A stretch of 64,000 nt of DNA from an uncultured Kordia sp. (GTDB lineage Bacteria > Bacteroidota > Bacteroidia > Flavobacteriales > Flavobacteriaceae): NCBI RefSeq assembly GCF_947496985.1, contig NZ_CANMEZ010000002.1, positions 372,001 through 436,000 of the forward strand, given 5' to 3'. Positions 7,926 to 15,793 of this stretch are shown piece after piece. Position 1 is the stretch's first letter. Every line of letters starts with the position of its first letter. Below the pieces are notes generated by a model that saw nothing but the letters and a program-made list of their open reading frames with translations, searched no databases and was not told where the DNA came from. The translations under genes and the position numbers were made by a program.

Positions 7926-8969
7926 ATGAATCGAAGAAAATTTTTAAAACAATCGTCCATCATATCATTAGGACTTCTCGCCTGTCCTAGTTTGAGTTCT
8001 GCTTTTTCGCTTGGCGCGAACAATGATGTGATTATTGGACACAATTCACATAAATACAAAGTTGATTTAACTTGGGGAAATCTCAATCCATTACATACGC
8101 CTGTAAATGATTGTCATGAAATGATCCAAGATTCTAAAGGAAGAATCGTTTTGTTGACGAATCATACCAAAAATAATGTGATTATCTATGACAAATCTGG
8201 AAAACTACTCGAAACTTGGGGGACAGATTATCCGGGCGCACACGGTTTAACTTTGGTGAAAGAAAACGGAGAAGATTTTTTACTAATTACCGATTATGAA
8301 CGCCATCAAATCATAAAAACGACCATCGATGGAAAAGTAGTTTTTACCATCGAATATCCAGCAGAAACTGGAAAATACACTACTAAAGACGATTTTAAAC
8401 CTACAGAAACTGCCGTAACTGAAAACGGCGATATTTACGTGACTGATGGTTATGGAAAACAATACATATTACACTACAATCATAAAGGTGAATTGCTAAA
8501 TTTCTTTGGTGGAAGTGGTACAGAAGATGGACAATTTTTGAACGCGCACGGAATTTGTTATGACAATCGTAATCCGCAAAATCCTTCGTTATTAGTTTCT
8601 GCACGAGAATTAAATGTCTTAAAACGATTTGATTTACAAGGCAATTTTATAGAATCGTTCAATGTTCCTGGCGCATTAATTTGTCGTCCTGTAATACATA
8701 AAAAAGACATCTATTTTGCAGTCTTACGATCAAAAAGTGCAATCAATTCTGATTCTGGTTTTATTCTAATCATGAACGAAAACAATGAAGTCGTTTCCTG
8801 TCCGGGTGCAACTTCTCCATCATATCAAAACAATAAACTAAACGAATTGTATCAAACCGTACGATTATTTCAACATCCACACGATGTCTGTATTGACGAT
8901 GATGAAAATATGTATGTTGCACAGTGGAATTCGGGGAAAACCTATCCTATAAAACTAACACGCGTATGA
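7926..8969 (+). CDS. Tat-exported NHL/six-bladed beta-propeller protein
   Basis: The 347-residue product has a Tat signal (NRRKFLKQS, residues 2-10). The rest is a series of beta-propeller blades with NHL-like features such as GAHGLTL, GDIYVTDGYGKQYILHY, GSGTEDGQFLNAHGICYDN and HPHDVCIDDDENMYVAQWN. Propellers of this type bind proteins or ligands and some are lyases; nothing identifies a catalytic site here. It lies 3 bp after the DUF1501 gene and overlaps the next start by 4 bp (ATGA), so it is translationally coupled within the operon. Confidence 0.8.
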   Translation: MNRRKFLKQSSIISLGLLACPSLSSAFSLGANNDVIIGHNSHKYKVDLTWGNLNPLHTPVNDCHEMIQDSKGRIVLLTNHTKNNVIIYDKSGKLLETWGTDYPGAHGLTLVKENGEDFLLITDYERHQIIKTTIDGKVVFTIEYPAETGKYTTKDDFKPTETAVTENGDIYVTDGYGKQYILHYNHKGELLNFFGGSGTEDGQFLNAHGICYDNRNPQNPSLLVSARELNVLKRFDLQGNFIESFNVPGALICRPVIHKKDIYFAVLRSKSAINSDSGFILIMNENNEVVSCPGATSPSYQNNKLNELYQTVRLFQHPHDVCIDDDENMYVAQWNSGKTYPIKLTRV

Positions 8970-9760
8970 GAAAATTTATAGGAATTATAATCGCAATGTT
9001 AGTCTTTTCCAGTTGTGAAAAGCAGCAAAAAGAAGTGACATCATTTTTACAACAAGGAGAAATAAAACTTACAAATCCAAGAATTACCGTTTCAAACACG
9101 CTTATAGATTCTTTTGTAACACTAAAACCTGAAATTCATATGGAAAAGCTATCTGTTGGATACGAAGAAAACGGAAAAACACCAACAGAAGCATCTACAA
9201 AATTACACACAACAATTTCAGCAACCAAACCTGGAATTTATAAGTTTAGAGCGTTTCATCCTGATTGGAAACCAAGTGAGGTTACTAGCATTAAATTGTA
9301 TAAAAAAGGACACATCCCTAATAAAATTACTTGGAAAACTTCTGCTAATAAAAAGTACAAAGGACAGGGAGAAACAACATTAATCAACAATCAGAAAGCT
9401 TCCTTAGAATTCAGAGATATAGAATGGGTTGGATTTGACACCATCGCAAAAGCAACGGTTTCATTTAACAGAAAAACTTATATCAAAAGTTTGACAATTA
9501 GTTATTTGACTGATCCGAAATCGTGGGTTTTCCCACCAGCATCAGTTACATTGTATCTTAACGATAAAGATACTATCAACGTAACTATTCCGGCTTTGAC
9601 TGAAAAAGAAATTGTCAAACTAGACGACATCAAAATTCCAATAGAAAAAGAAATTAGCACAATCGCCTTAAAAGTAAATAATGTGCAAAAATTACCCGAT
9701 TGGCATGCTGGAAAAGGTTTGAAAGCTTGGTTATTTATGGACGAATGGATTTTTAATTAA
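8966..9760 (+). CDS. Lipoprotein with FN3-like and discoidin-like modules
   Basis: The start is taken at ATG 8966, overlapping the upstream stop (ATGA), because it gives a clean lipoprotein signal MRKFIGIIIAMLVFSSC with the lipidated Cys at 17. The 264-residue product then has a chitobiase/FN3-like beta-sandwich (about 30-120, ending GIYKFRAFHPDWKPSE) and a C-terminal F5/8-like module. The C-terminal module closely matches the end of the next gene product: LPDWHAGKGLKAWLFMDEW here, LPKWHPAAGNPAWIFVDEI there. Such modules often bind sugars. The gene ends at 9760, where TAATG overlaps the next start by one base. Confidence 0.72.
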   Translation: MRKFIGIIIAMLVFSSCEKQQKEVTSFLQQGEIKLTNPRITVSNTLIDSFVTLKPEIHMEKLSVGYEENGKTPTEASTKLHTTISATKPGIYKFRAFHPDWKPSEVTSIKLYKKGHIPNKITWKTSANKKYKGQGETTLINNQKASLEFRDIEWVGFDTIAKATVSFNRKTYIKSLTISYLTDPKSWVFPPASVTLYLNDKDTINVTIPALTEKEIVKLDDIKIPIEKEISTIALKVNNVQKLPDWHAGKGLKAWLFMDEWIFN

Positions 9761-11886
9761 TGAAAGAAAACAAATACATATCATACCTGTTTTTTGGCGC
9801 AATTGCAGTTTTTGGATTGCTTACTTTTTATGCTTTAACTGCAACTGAAACACCAAGGATTATTCTATTTTTTGGACGCTTCCATCCATTACTTCTACAC
9901 CTACCTATTGGTGCTTTACTCGTTGCTTTTTTCATAGATATTTTAGGACGAATTCAAAAAAACTATCCGTTAGTTACCGTTAGAAATATTTTAGGTTTTA
10001 CGTCCTTTTTCGCAATACTAACGTGTTTTTTAGGATATTTTTTATCGCTCGAAGGCGGATATGAATCAGATACATTAAACCTTCATTTATACACAGGAAT
10101 CATAACCGCATGTTTGACAACTTTGTTATTTTGGCTCAGTTTGGAAGATGCCTTTAACAAACAAAAGCTGTTTCTAATCACTTTTGTTGTATCCATAGTT
10201 AGCATTAGTATTACAGGACATTATGGAAGCATATTAACGCATGGTGAAATTTTTTTGACGGAATATGTTAACGTTCCTGAAACAGAGAAAACAATTGAAA
10301 CTGTAGATAGTTTGTATATGTATGATAATATTGTGGTAAAAATATTTGATAAAAAATGTGTGCAATGCCATAATATGACAAAACAGAAAGGAGAACTTTC
10401 TTTAATTTCACCAGAAGCTATTATAAAAGGTGGTGAAACGGGAAAAATACTGTTAGCAGGAAACGCAGAAGCAAGTTTATTGTATCAACAACTACTATTA
10501 CCGATTTCTCATGAAGATCATATGCCACCTGAGGGAAAATCGCAATTGACAAAAGATGAAATTTGGCTACTAAAACATTGGATTAATGAAGGATTAGATT
10601 TTGAAAACCATGTTACAAACACCAAAGAAAATGATACGCTTGCAAAACTTCTGAAAGACTATTTAGTATTCAATAAAGTCGAAATTCCACGTGCTTCTTC
10701 AAGTAATATTACTGATATCAAAAAAGCCAATTTTAGAATATTAGAACTTGTTCCTGGCGAAGCTGAACTTAATGTAAAATACCTCAACAAAACACCTAAC
10801 CTAGAAGAAATAGAACAACTTTCATTACTTAGTGAGCAAATTATAGAACTTGATTTTCACTCCATTGAAATCACAGATGAGATGACAAAAGTGATTCGTG
10901 AATTGAAAAATCTAAAAACACTTCGAATCAACAGTAAAAAAGTTACCGATAAAACATTGCAAAACTTAAAAAAATCAACAAACTTAGAAGTTTTAAACTT
11001 ATACAATACACAGATTTCTAATCAAGGTTTGACAGCTTTATTACAAACCATTCAACCTAAAAAAATATATGTTTGGCAAACTAAAGTTGATGAGGAAACA
11101 GCAATTGCTTTGACAAAAGAATTAAAGGTAAATATTCAGCAAAACATTGTCGCTGGCTTTGTAGAAGAAAGTCAATTGAAAGCTCCTGAAATTACACCAT
11201 CTATAACTTTATTTACAGATTCAATCCATGTAAATATTACAAGTAGATTGAAAGATGTAGCAATACGTTATACCACAAATGGCGAAATTCCAACTACGAA
11301 TTCTACTATTGTTTCAAACCCGATCATTATAGAAAATTCACAAACACTTAAAATTGCGGCGTTTAAAAAAGGGTGGTTACCAAGCGATATTATTACTAAA
11401 GAATACACAAAGGTTTCACAATTGATCACAGATTTTAGCATTCAGAAAAAACCAAGTCCAGATTACGCCAATCCAGCAAAATTATTTGATCTAAAAGAAG
11501 GAAGTCTTTCTTTTAAAGATGGCGAATGGACAGGTTGTTTTGGCTACGACTTAAACACTACTATTGATTTAGGAAGCGTAAGAACTGTTAATAATATTTC
11601 ATTTAGCACCTTAGAAGATGTCGGAAGTTGGATTTTATATCCTACAAAATTTACAGTCTTTGCCGCTACTACTAACAATGGTTACTTCAAAAAAATAGAC
11701 GAAATCGAAATCTCTCGACAAGGAGAAGGTGGTGAGGTTGAAATGAAAAAAATTACGCTAAACATGTCAAAAACCAACGCACGTTTCTTTAAAATCAGTA
11801 TAAAAAACCGAGATAAACTTCCTAAATGGCATCCGGCTGCTGGAAATCCTGCATGGATTTTTGTCGATGAAATTTATGTTTGGTAA
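9760..11886 (+). CDS. Membrane cytochrome with LRR-like and carbohydrate-binding-like modules
   Basis: The 708-residue product has four to five membrane helices in the first 165 residues, with HPLLLHLPIG typical of DUF2231-type membrane domains. A PSCyt1 cytochrome domain follows, with haem motif CVQCH (200-204) and MPP as a possible Met ligand. Next come leucine-rich-repeat-like segments (about 350-460), a chitobiase/FN3-like module (about 480-560) and an F5/8-like module at the C terminus. It ends the operon. With the PSD1-type cytochrome it suggests electron transfer across or along the membrane coupled to a sugar-binding surface. That role is inference; the domain order is read directly. 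Confidence 0.78.
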   Translation: MKENKYISYLFFGAIAVFGLLTFYALTATETPRIILFFGRFHPLLLHLPIGALLVAFFIDILGRIQKNYPLVTVRNILGFTSFFAILTCFLGYFLSLEGGYESDTLNLHLYTGIITACLTTLLFWLSLEDAFNKQKLFLITFVVSIVSISITGHYGSILTHGEIFLTEYVNVPETEKTIETVDSLYMYDNIVVKIFDKKCVQCHNMTKQKGELSLISPEAIIKGGETGKILLAGNAEASLLYQQLLLPISHEDHMPPEGKSQLTKDEIWLLKHWINEGLDFENHVTNTKENDTLAKLLKDYLVFNKVEIPRASSSNITDIKKANFRILELVPGEAELNVKYLNKTPNLEEIEQLSLLSEQIIELDFHSIEITDEMTKVIRELKNLKTLRINSKKVTDKTLQNLKKSTNLEVLNLYNTQISNQGLTALLQTIQPKKIYVWQTKVDEETAIALTKELKVNIQQNIVAGFVEESQLKAPEITPSITLFTDSIHVNITSRLKDVAIRYTTNGEIPTTNSTIVSNPIIIENSQTLKIAAFKKGWLPSDIITKEYTKVSQLITDFSIQKKPSPDYANPAKLFDLKEGSLSFKDGEWTGCFGYDLNTTIDLGSVRTVNNISFSTLEDVGSWILYPTKFTVFAATTNNGYFKKIDEIEISRQGEGGEVEMKKITLNMSKTNARFFKISIKNRDKLPKWHPAAGNPAWIFVDEIYVW

Positions 11887-11925
11887 AAGTAATAGTAATT
11901 TTTCATCCTAAATCGATATAGTAAC

Positions 11926-12654
11926 ATGAGTAAAATAAACGTTTTAATCTTAAAAGATAATTCTTTTGAAGCCAAAATATTAAAAGAATTTCTTGAACAA
12001 AATAATTACAATATTGCCAAAATTGCACGTAATACTAGCGAAGCATTAGAAGCTTACCATTCACAAACTATAGATTTAATGATTGTTGATCTTTTTTTAG
12101 AAGGCAAACCAGAAGGTCTTGATTTTACACAAACCTTAGTAAAAGAGCATCCTAATTTTTCAACTCCATTCATTTTTGTAACAAAACATACGGATAGAAT
12201 TATTTTTGAAGAAGTAAAAATCACCAGTCCACATGGATTCCTTGTCAAACCATTTAATGAACTTGAATTACAGTATGCTATAGAGTTAACATTAAAAAAA
12301 CATAATGCTGATAAAGAATACAGTAACCTAAATTCTTTACCTTTTTTCTTAAAAAAGCATGATACTTTCTATAAAGTACTTCCTAATGATATTTTTCATG
12401 CAGAAGTTGAAGGAAGGTATTGTAAAATACATACTCAAGAAAATGAATTTTTAGTACAACATTCTTTAACCGAATTTCAAAAAACACTGCCAACAACCTT
12501 TTTAAGAACACATAGAAATTATATTGTGAATGTTACAAGAGTGAAAGAAATTGACCCTAAGAACAACTTAATTGTATTAGAAAACGATAAAACAATTTTA
12601 TTAAGTCGTTCTTTTAAAACATCATTTTTGGAATCTTATAAATTACTAGGATAG
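11926..12654 (+). CDS. LytTR-family response regulator
   Basis: The 242-residue product has an N-terminal receiver domain with phospho-acceptor Asp in LMIVDLFLEG (about residue 51) and Lys in LVKPF, followed by a LytTR DNA-binding domain (about 140-240) with FLRTHRNYIVNVTRVKEID, the family signature. No histidine kinase gene is next to it, so its partner is elsewhere. It starts 39 bp after the cytochrome operon and ends before an intrinsic terminator, so it may be co-transcribed with that operon. Confidence 0.9.
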   Translation: MSKINVLILKDNSFEAKILKEFLEQNNYNIAKIARNTSEALEAYHSQTIDLMIVDLFLEGKPEGLDFTQTLVKEHPNFSTPFIFVTKHTDRIIFEEVKITSPHGFLVKPFNELELQYAIELTLKKHNADKEYSNLNSLPFFLKKHDTFYKVLPNDIFHAEVEGRYCKIHTQENEFLVQHSLTEFQKTLPTTFLRTHRNYIVNVTRVKEIDPKNNLIVLENDKTILLSRSFKTSFLESYKLLG

Positions 12655-12704
12655 TCCGTTGTATGTGTATAAACACTGTTTCGCTGATAAAACATGAACA
12701 CATA

Positions 12705-12741
12705 AGAACCTTCAAAATCAAAAGATTCGGAAGGTTTTTTT
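12705..12741 (+). terminator. Terminator after the LytTR gene
   Basis: Inverted repeat AACCTTC (12707-12713) / GAAGGTT (12730-12736) followed by a T-run. The loop resembles the terminator of tRNA-Leu at 45868, a terminator type that seems to recur in this genome. Confidence 0.75.
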
Positions 12742-12844
12742 AGGTGTCATTTTTCTACTTAATCTTTCCTAAGAAATTCACTTTTCCACTTCAATATATA
12801 CTTCAATTCTTAATTTATTAAAACTGAAAAAATCAGTCAATAAC

Positions 12845-12895
12845 TTGCATATTCAAAAAATTACTATATTTTTGGTAAACCAATCTGGTTAACCA
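12845..12895 (+). promoter_or_regulatory. Promoter and double operator of the first PL7 operon
   Basis: TATTTTTG (12867-12874) fits the Bacteroidota -7 box TAnnTTTG, with TTG (12845-12847) 19 bp upstream as a -33 element. Two palindromic operators overlap and follow it: TGGTAAACCA (12873-12882) and the perfect palindrome TGGTTAACCA (12886-12895), centres 13 bp apart. The same pair with the same spacing occurs before susC. The palindrome type fits FadR-family GntR repressors. The second operator ends 8 bp before the proposed start codon, so the 5' leader is very short and bound repressor would block initiation. Confidence 0.7.
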
Positions 12896-12903
12896 ATTTG
12901 AAA

Positions 12904-13857
12904 ATGCAGCTAAAAACCATCTTTTTACGAAGTATTAAAAAAGGAGTTATTTTTTCTCTTTTAGGAATTGCTTTTATAAACTGTTCAAGTAATGACAATT
13001 TAGATAAACCTATTCTCACGAATACAGAAACTCCTACTACACCAACGCAACCGACAGAACCAACGCAACCTGTTGTAAATTATGCCGACATCAACTTTTC
13101 AAATTGGAAAGTAACGTTACCTGTTGATGAGAATAATAATGGTAGGCCTGACGAATATAAGCCTGAAGATTTAATCAATTTTGGATATCAAACCTTAACT
13201 CCTGTACAACCATTTATGTATGATGACACTGAAGATGAGTCTTTAGTTTTTTATACATATCCAGAAACTTCAACTACGAATAGCTCATATTCACGTACAG
13301 AATTACGCGAATTAATCAATCCATCAAACTCTAAAGAAAACTGGACTTTGCTTGAAGGAGGAACAATGAAAGGGCGTTTAAAAGTGACTTCGATTTCTGA
13401 AGATAACAACTCAAATAATACATATCACAGAGTAATTATCATGCAAATTCACGGAATCATTTCAGAAGAAGACATGGCGACGCATGGTTTTTCGTCAAAT
13501 AATGGTCCACCGCTTTTAAAAATTTATTGGAAAGACGGCTATATCTGGTCACATAAAAAATCGCTCATTGATGAAGCGACTTCTGGTGATGATTTACTAG
13601 ATACTTCAAACACTATTTGGACTGATGTTAAACAAAATCTTGGGTATGTTGGTTATGATATCTTCAATTTTGAAATTATCGCATCAGACGCACGATTGAG
13701 TGTTCAATTAAACGATGAAACTCCATACATATATGAAGATGTAAGTTTAGACAAATGGCGTTTTGAAAACTATTTCAAAGCAGGAAACTATTTAATTACA
13801 ACTGATGCAACTGCATATTCTTATGTCAAATATTACAATTTATACATAACGCATTAA
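12904..13857 (+). CDS. PL7 alginate lyase, lipoprotein
   Basis: The start is ATG 12904, six bases inside a possible TTG start at 12898. The 317-residue product has a lipoprotein signal (FINC, Cys27), a Thr/Pro-rich linker (about 40-57, TPTTPTQPTEPTQP) and one polysaccharide lyase family 7 domain. The three PL7 motifs are present: RTEL (131-134), QIHG (181-184) and YFKAGNY (290-296); Arg, Gln, His183 and Tyr296 are the expected substrate and catalytic residues. It cuts alginate by beta-elimination to give unsaturated oligomers, at the cell surface. It heads a probable operon with the T9SS protein, the tandem PL7 gene and kdgF, controlled by the operators immediately upstream. Confidence 0.9.
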   Translation: MQLKTIFLRSIKKGVIFSLLGIAFINCSSNDNLDKPILTNTETPTTPTQPTEPTQPVVNYADINFSNWKVTLPVDENNNGRPDEYKPEDLINFGYQTLTPVQPFMYDDTEDESLVFYTYPETSTTNSSYSRTELRELINPSNSKENWTLLEGGTMKGRLKVTSISEDNNSNNTYHRVIIMQIHGIISEEDMATHGFSSNNGPPLLKIYWKDGYIWSHKKSLIDEATSGDDLLDTSNTIWTDVKQNLGYVGYDIFNFEIIASDARLSVQLNDETPYIYEDVSLDKWRFENYFKAGNYLITTDATAYSYVKYYNLYITH

Positions 13858-13867
13858 AATAAACAAT

Positions 13868-15688
13868 ATGAAAACAAAATTACTTTTAATAGCAATACTT
13901 CTTGTAAGTTTTGCGCATTCACAAACAACGCTTACGATAGGTGCAGGAACATCTTCCTCCGCAACTAGAGGTCCTTTTCAACGTTCGGATAGTGGTTCAA
14001 GTTCTGTATATTCTCGTGGAGTTTTGCATTATACGGCAACCGAATTAGCGGATTTATCTCCTTCTGCCACAATATCTCAAATAAACTTTGACTTAGGTTC
14101 TACAAATATTATTACAGCTTCAGGTGATGCTACTATAACTATTTATATGAAAAATTCAAGCGCTACGGAAGTAGTAGCTGCTGGTAGCAATTGGGCAGAC
14201 GCTATAGCTGGTGCAACTCTTGTTGGAACATATACATTTAATACAACAAATAACTTTCCTGGCACTACAGGGTTTATAGACTTTGTTTTATCTTCAGGTT
14301 TTAATTATACTGGTGGCGCTTTAGAAGTTGCTGTAGATTGGGACTGTTCTAATTTAGTTCCTGCTGATGCTGGACAACCTAATTTATTATTTTCTGGTAA
14401 TGGCTCATTAAACTGGCGCTGGGATAATACAACACACCAATCTCTTAACTACAGAGCAGGATCTTCATCGGCACCTACAACATTAACAAGTAGAAAAGCG
14501 CAACGTGTAAACACTCAAATTATTTATAGTGGCGCTACAACACCTGCTACTACGGGTCAAGTAATTGGTGAATTCCCTATTATGGATGGTGGTATGGAAA
14601 GTCAAACTGCAGGCGCTATGAGTTCTGCAGGAAGTGGTCAATCTGGTACAGCGCAAACAGAATGGACCGTTTCTTCAACAGGCAATTCAGCGGTAAGAGA
14701 TATGACAAACAATACATCATTAGCAAGATCTGGAGATTTCTCAGCAGCATTTCAAATTACATCCGGCAGTAGTAATTTAAGATTACAAAGTCCTTCAACT
14801 GTTTCTCCAAATCAATTACAAATAAATACAGAGTATACAGTACAGTTTTTTTACAAATCGAGCGTAGATCCTGGAACAGATTTAGACCCTGGTATTTATT
14901 TAAATAATACATCAGGTAGCAATACCACCAACAAAACTGATGCAACACCTTTTGTTGCTAATACTTGGACTAAAACTTATGGTACTGTAATAACTGGCGG
15001 AGCTATTAATGCATCTCATTGGGCGGTTGCTAGGATGAGCGATAGTAATTTAACAGAAGTTAGAGCAGATGATTTTGTTGTGTATTCTGGTCCTTATGAC
15101 AACACAGCTCCAAACGATCCAACTACTGCTACCTATGTAAATAACGCCGGGATAGCTACAATTGGTTGGGCAGCTCCTTCAGGTGGCGTTGATAATGGCG
15201 GTTATGTTGTTGTTAAGTATACTTCTATGCCTAACGCTGATAACGATCCAAATCAAAATGGTATCTATCAATTTGGTAATACTACAACCAATGGAACAGG
15301 AGGTCTGACTGGAACTATAATTTATATTGGTACAGATACAAATTTTACAGATATTTATACAACAGGTAATTATTACAAGGTTTATGCCGTTGATAAAGCA
15401 TTCAATTATTCAAATGAATTAATAATTTCTGACGACACTTTGGGCTTGAGCGATACTGTAGGTTTTGATTTTAAACTATATCCTAATCCAGCTACGGACA
15501 TTCTAAATATCCAAATTAATACTATTGATTCTATTTCCGTTAGTATATATGATATGTTAGGAAAAGAAGTATTAAGTGCTGATAGAATAAATAATAGTAT
15601 TGACATTTCTAATCTTAAAAATGGAATCTATATAGTTAACATCGCAACGAATAATAGGAGTATTACTAAAAAAATAATTAAAGAGTAA
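13868..15688 (+). CDS. T9SS-secreted multidomain protein with probable carbohydrate-binding modules
   Basis: The 606-residue product has a signal peptide (about 1-19, ending AHSQ), a beta-rich N-terminal domain (about 20-220), a second domain resembling CBM4/9-type or CBM6-like modules (about 235-410, DGGMESQTAG through VRADDFVVYSG), an FN3-like region (about 415-510), and a type IX secretion type A sorting domain at the C terminus (FKLYPNPATDILNIQ to the final KKIIKE). The sorting domain means export through T9SS and attachment or release at the surface. No catalytic motif is seen. Its place between two PL7 genes suggests alginate binding. It follows the PL7 gene by 10 bp. Confidence 0.8.
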   Translation: MKTKLLLIAILLVSFAHSQTTLTIGAGTSSSATRGPFQRSDSGSSSVYSRGVLHYTATELADLSPSATISQINFDLGSTNIITASGDATITIYMKNSSATEVVAAGSNWADAIAGATLVGTYTFNTTNNFPGTTGFIDFVLSSGFNYTGGALEVAVDWDCSNLVPADAGQPNLLFSGNGSLNWRWDNTTHQSLNYRAGSSSAPTTLTSRKAQRVNTQIIYSGATTPATTGQVIGEFPIMDGGMESQTAGAMSSAGSGQSGTAQTEWTVSSTGNSAVRDMTNNTSLARSGDFSAAFQITSGSSNLRLQSPSTVSPNQLQINTEYTVQFFYKSSVDPGTDLDPGIYLNNTSGSNTTNKTDATPFVANTWTKTYGTVITGGAINASHWAVARMSDSNLTEVRADDFVVYSGPYDNTAPNDPTTATYVNNAGIATIGWAAPSGGVDNGGYVVVKYTSMPNADNDPNQNGIYQFGNTTTNGTGGLTGTIIYIGTDTNFTDIYTTGNYYKVYAVDKAFNYSNELIISDDTLGLSDTVGFDFKLYPNPATDILNIQINTIDSISVSIYDMLGKEVLSADRINNSIDISNLKNGIYIVNIATNNRSITKKIIKE

Positions 15689-15793
15689 TATCAGTATAAG
15701 TATCTTACTTTACGAAAGCACTTGATTAATGTTTTCATAAAGTAGTTTTAAATCCACAATCTAATAAAATCTTTATTAAATAGATTATATAAT

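Noticed and set aside
12705-12741. Possible third attachment site, as it resembles the terminator part of the island repeats.
   Set aside because: It shares only the terminator-like segment (CCTTCAAAATCAAAA) and no tRNA sequence; this terminator type appears to be common here.
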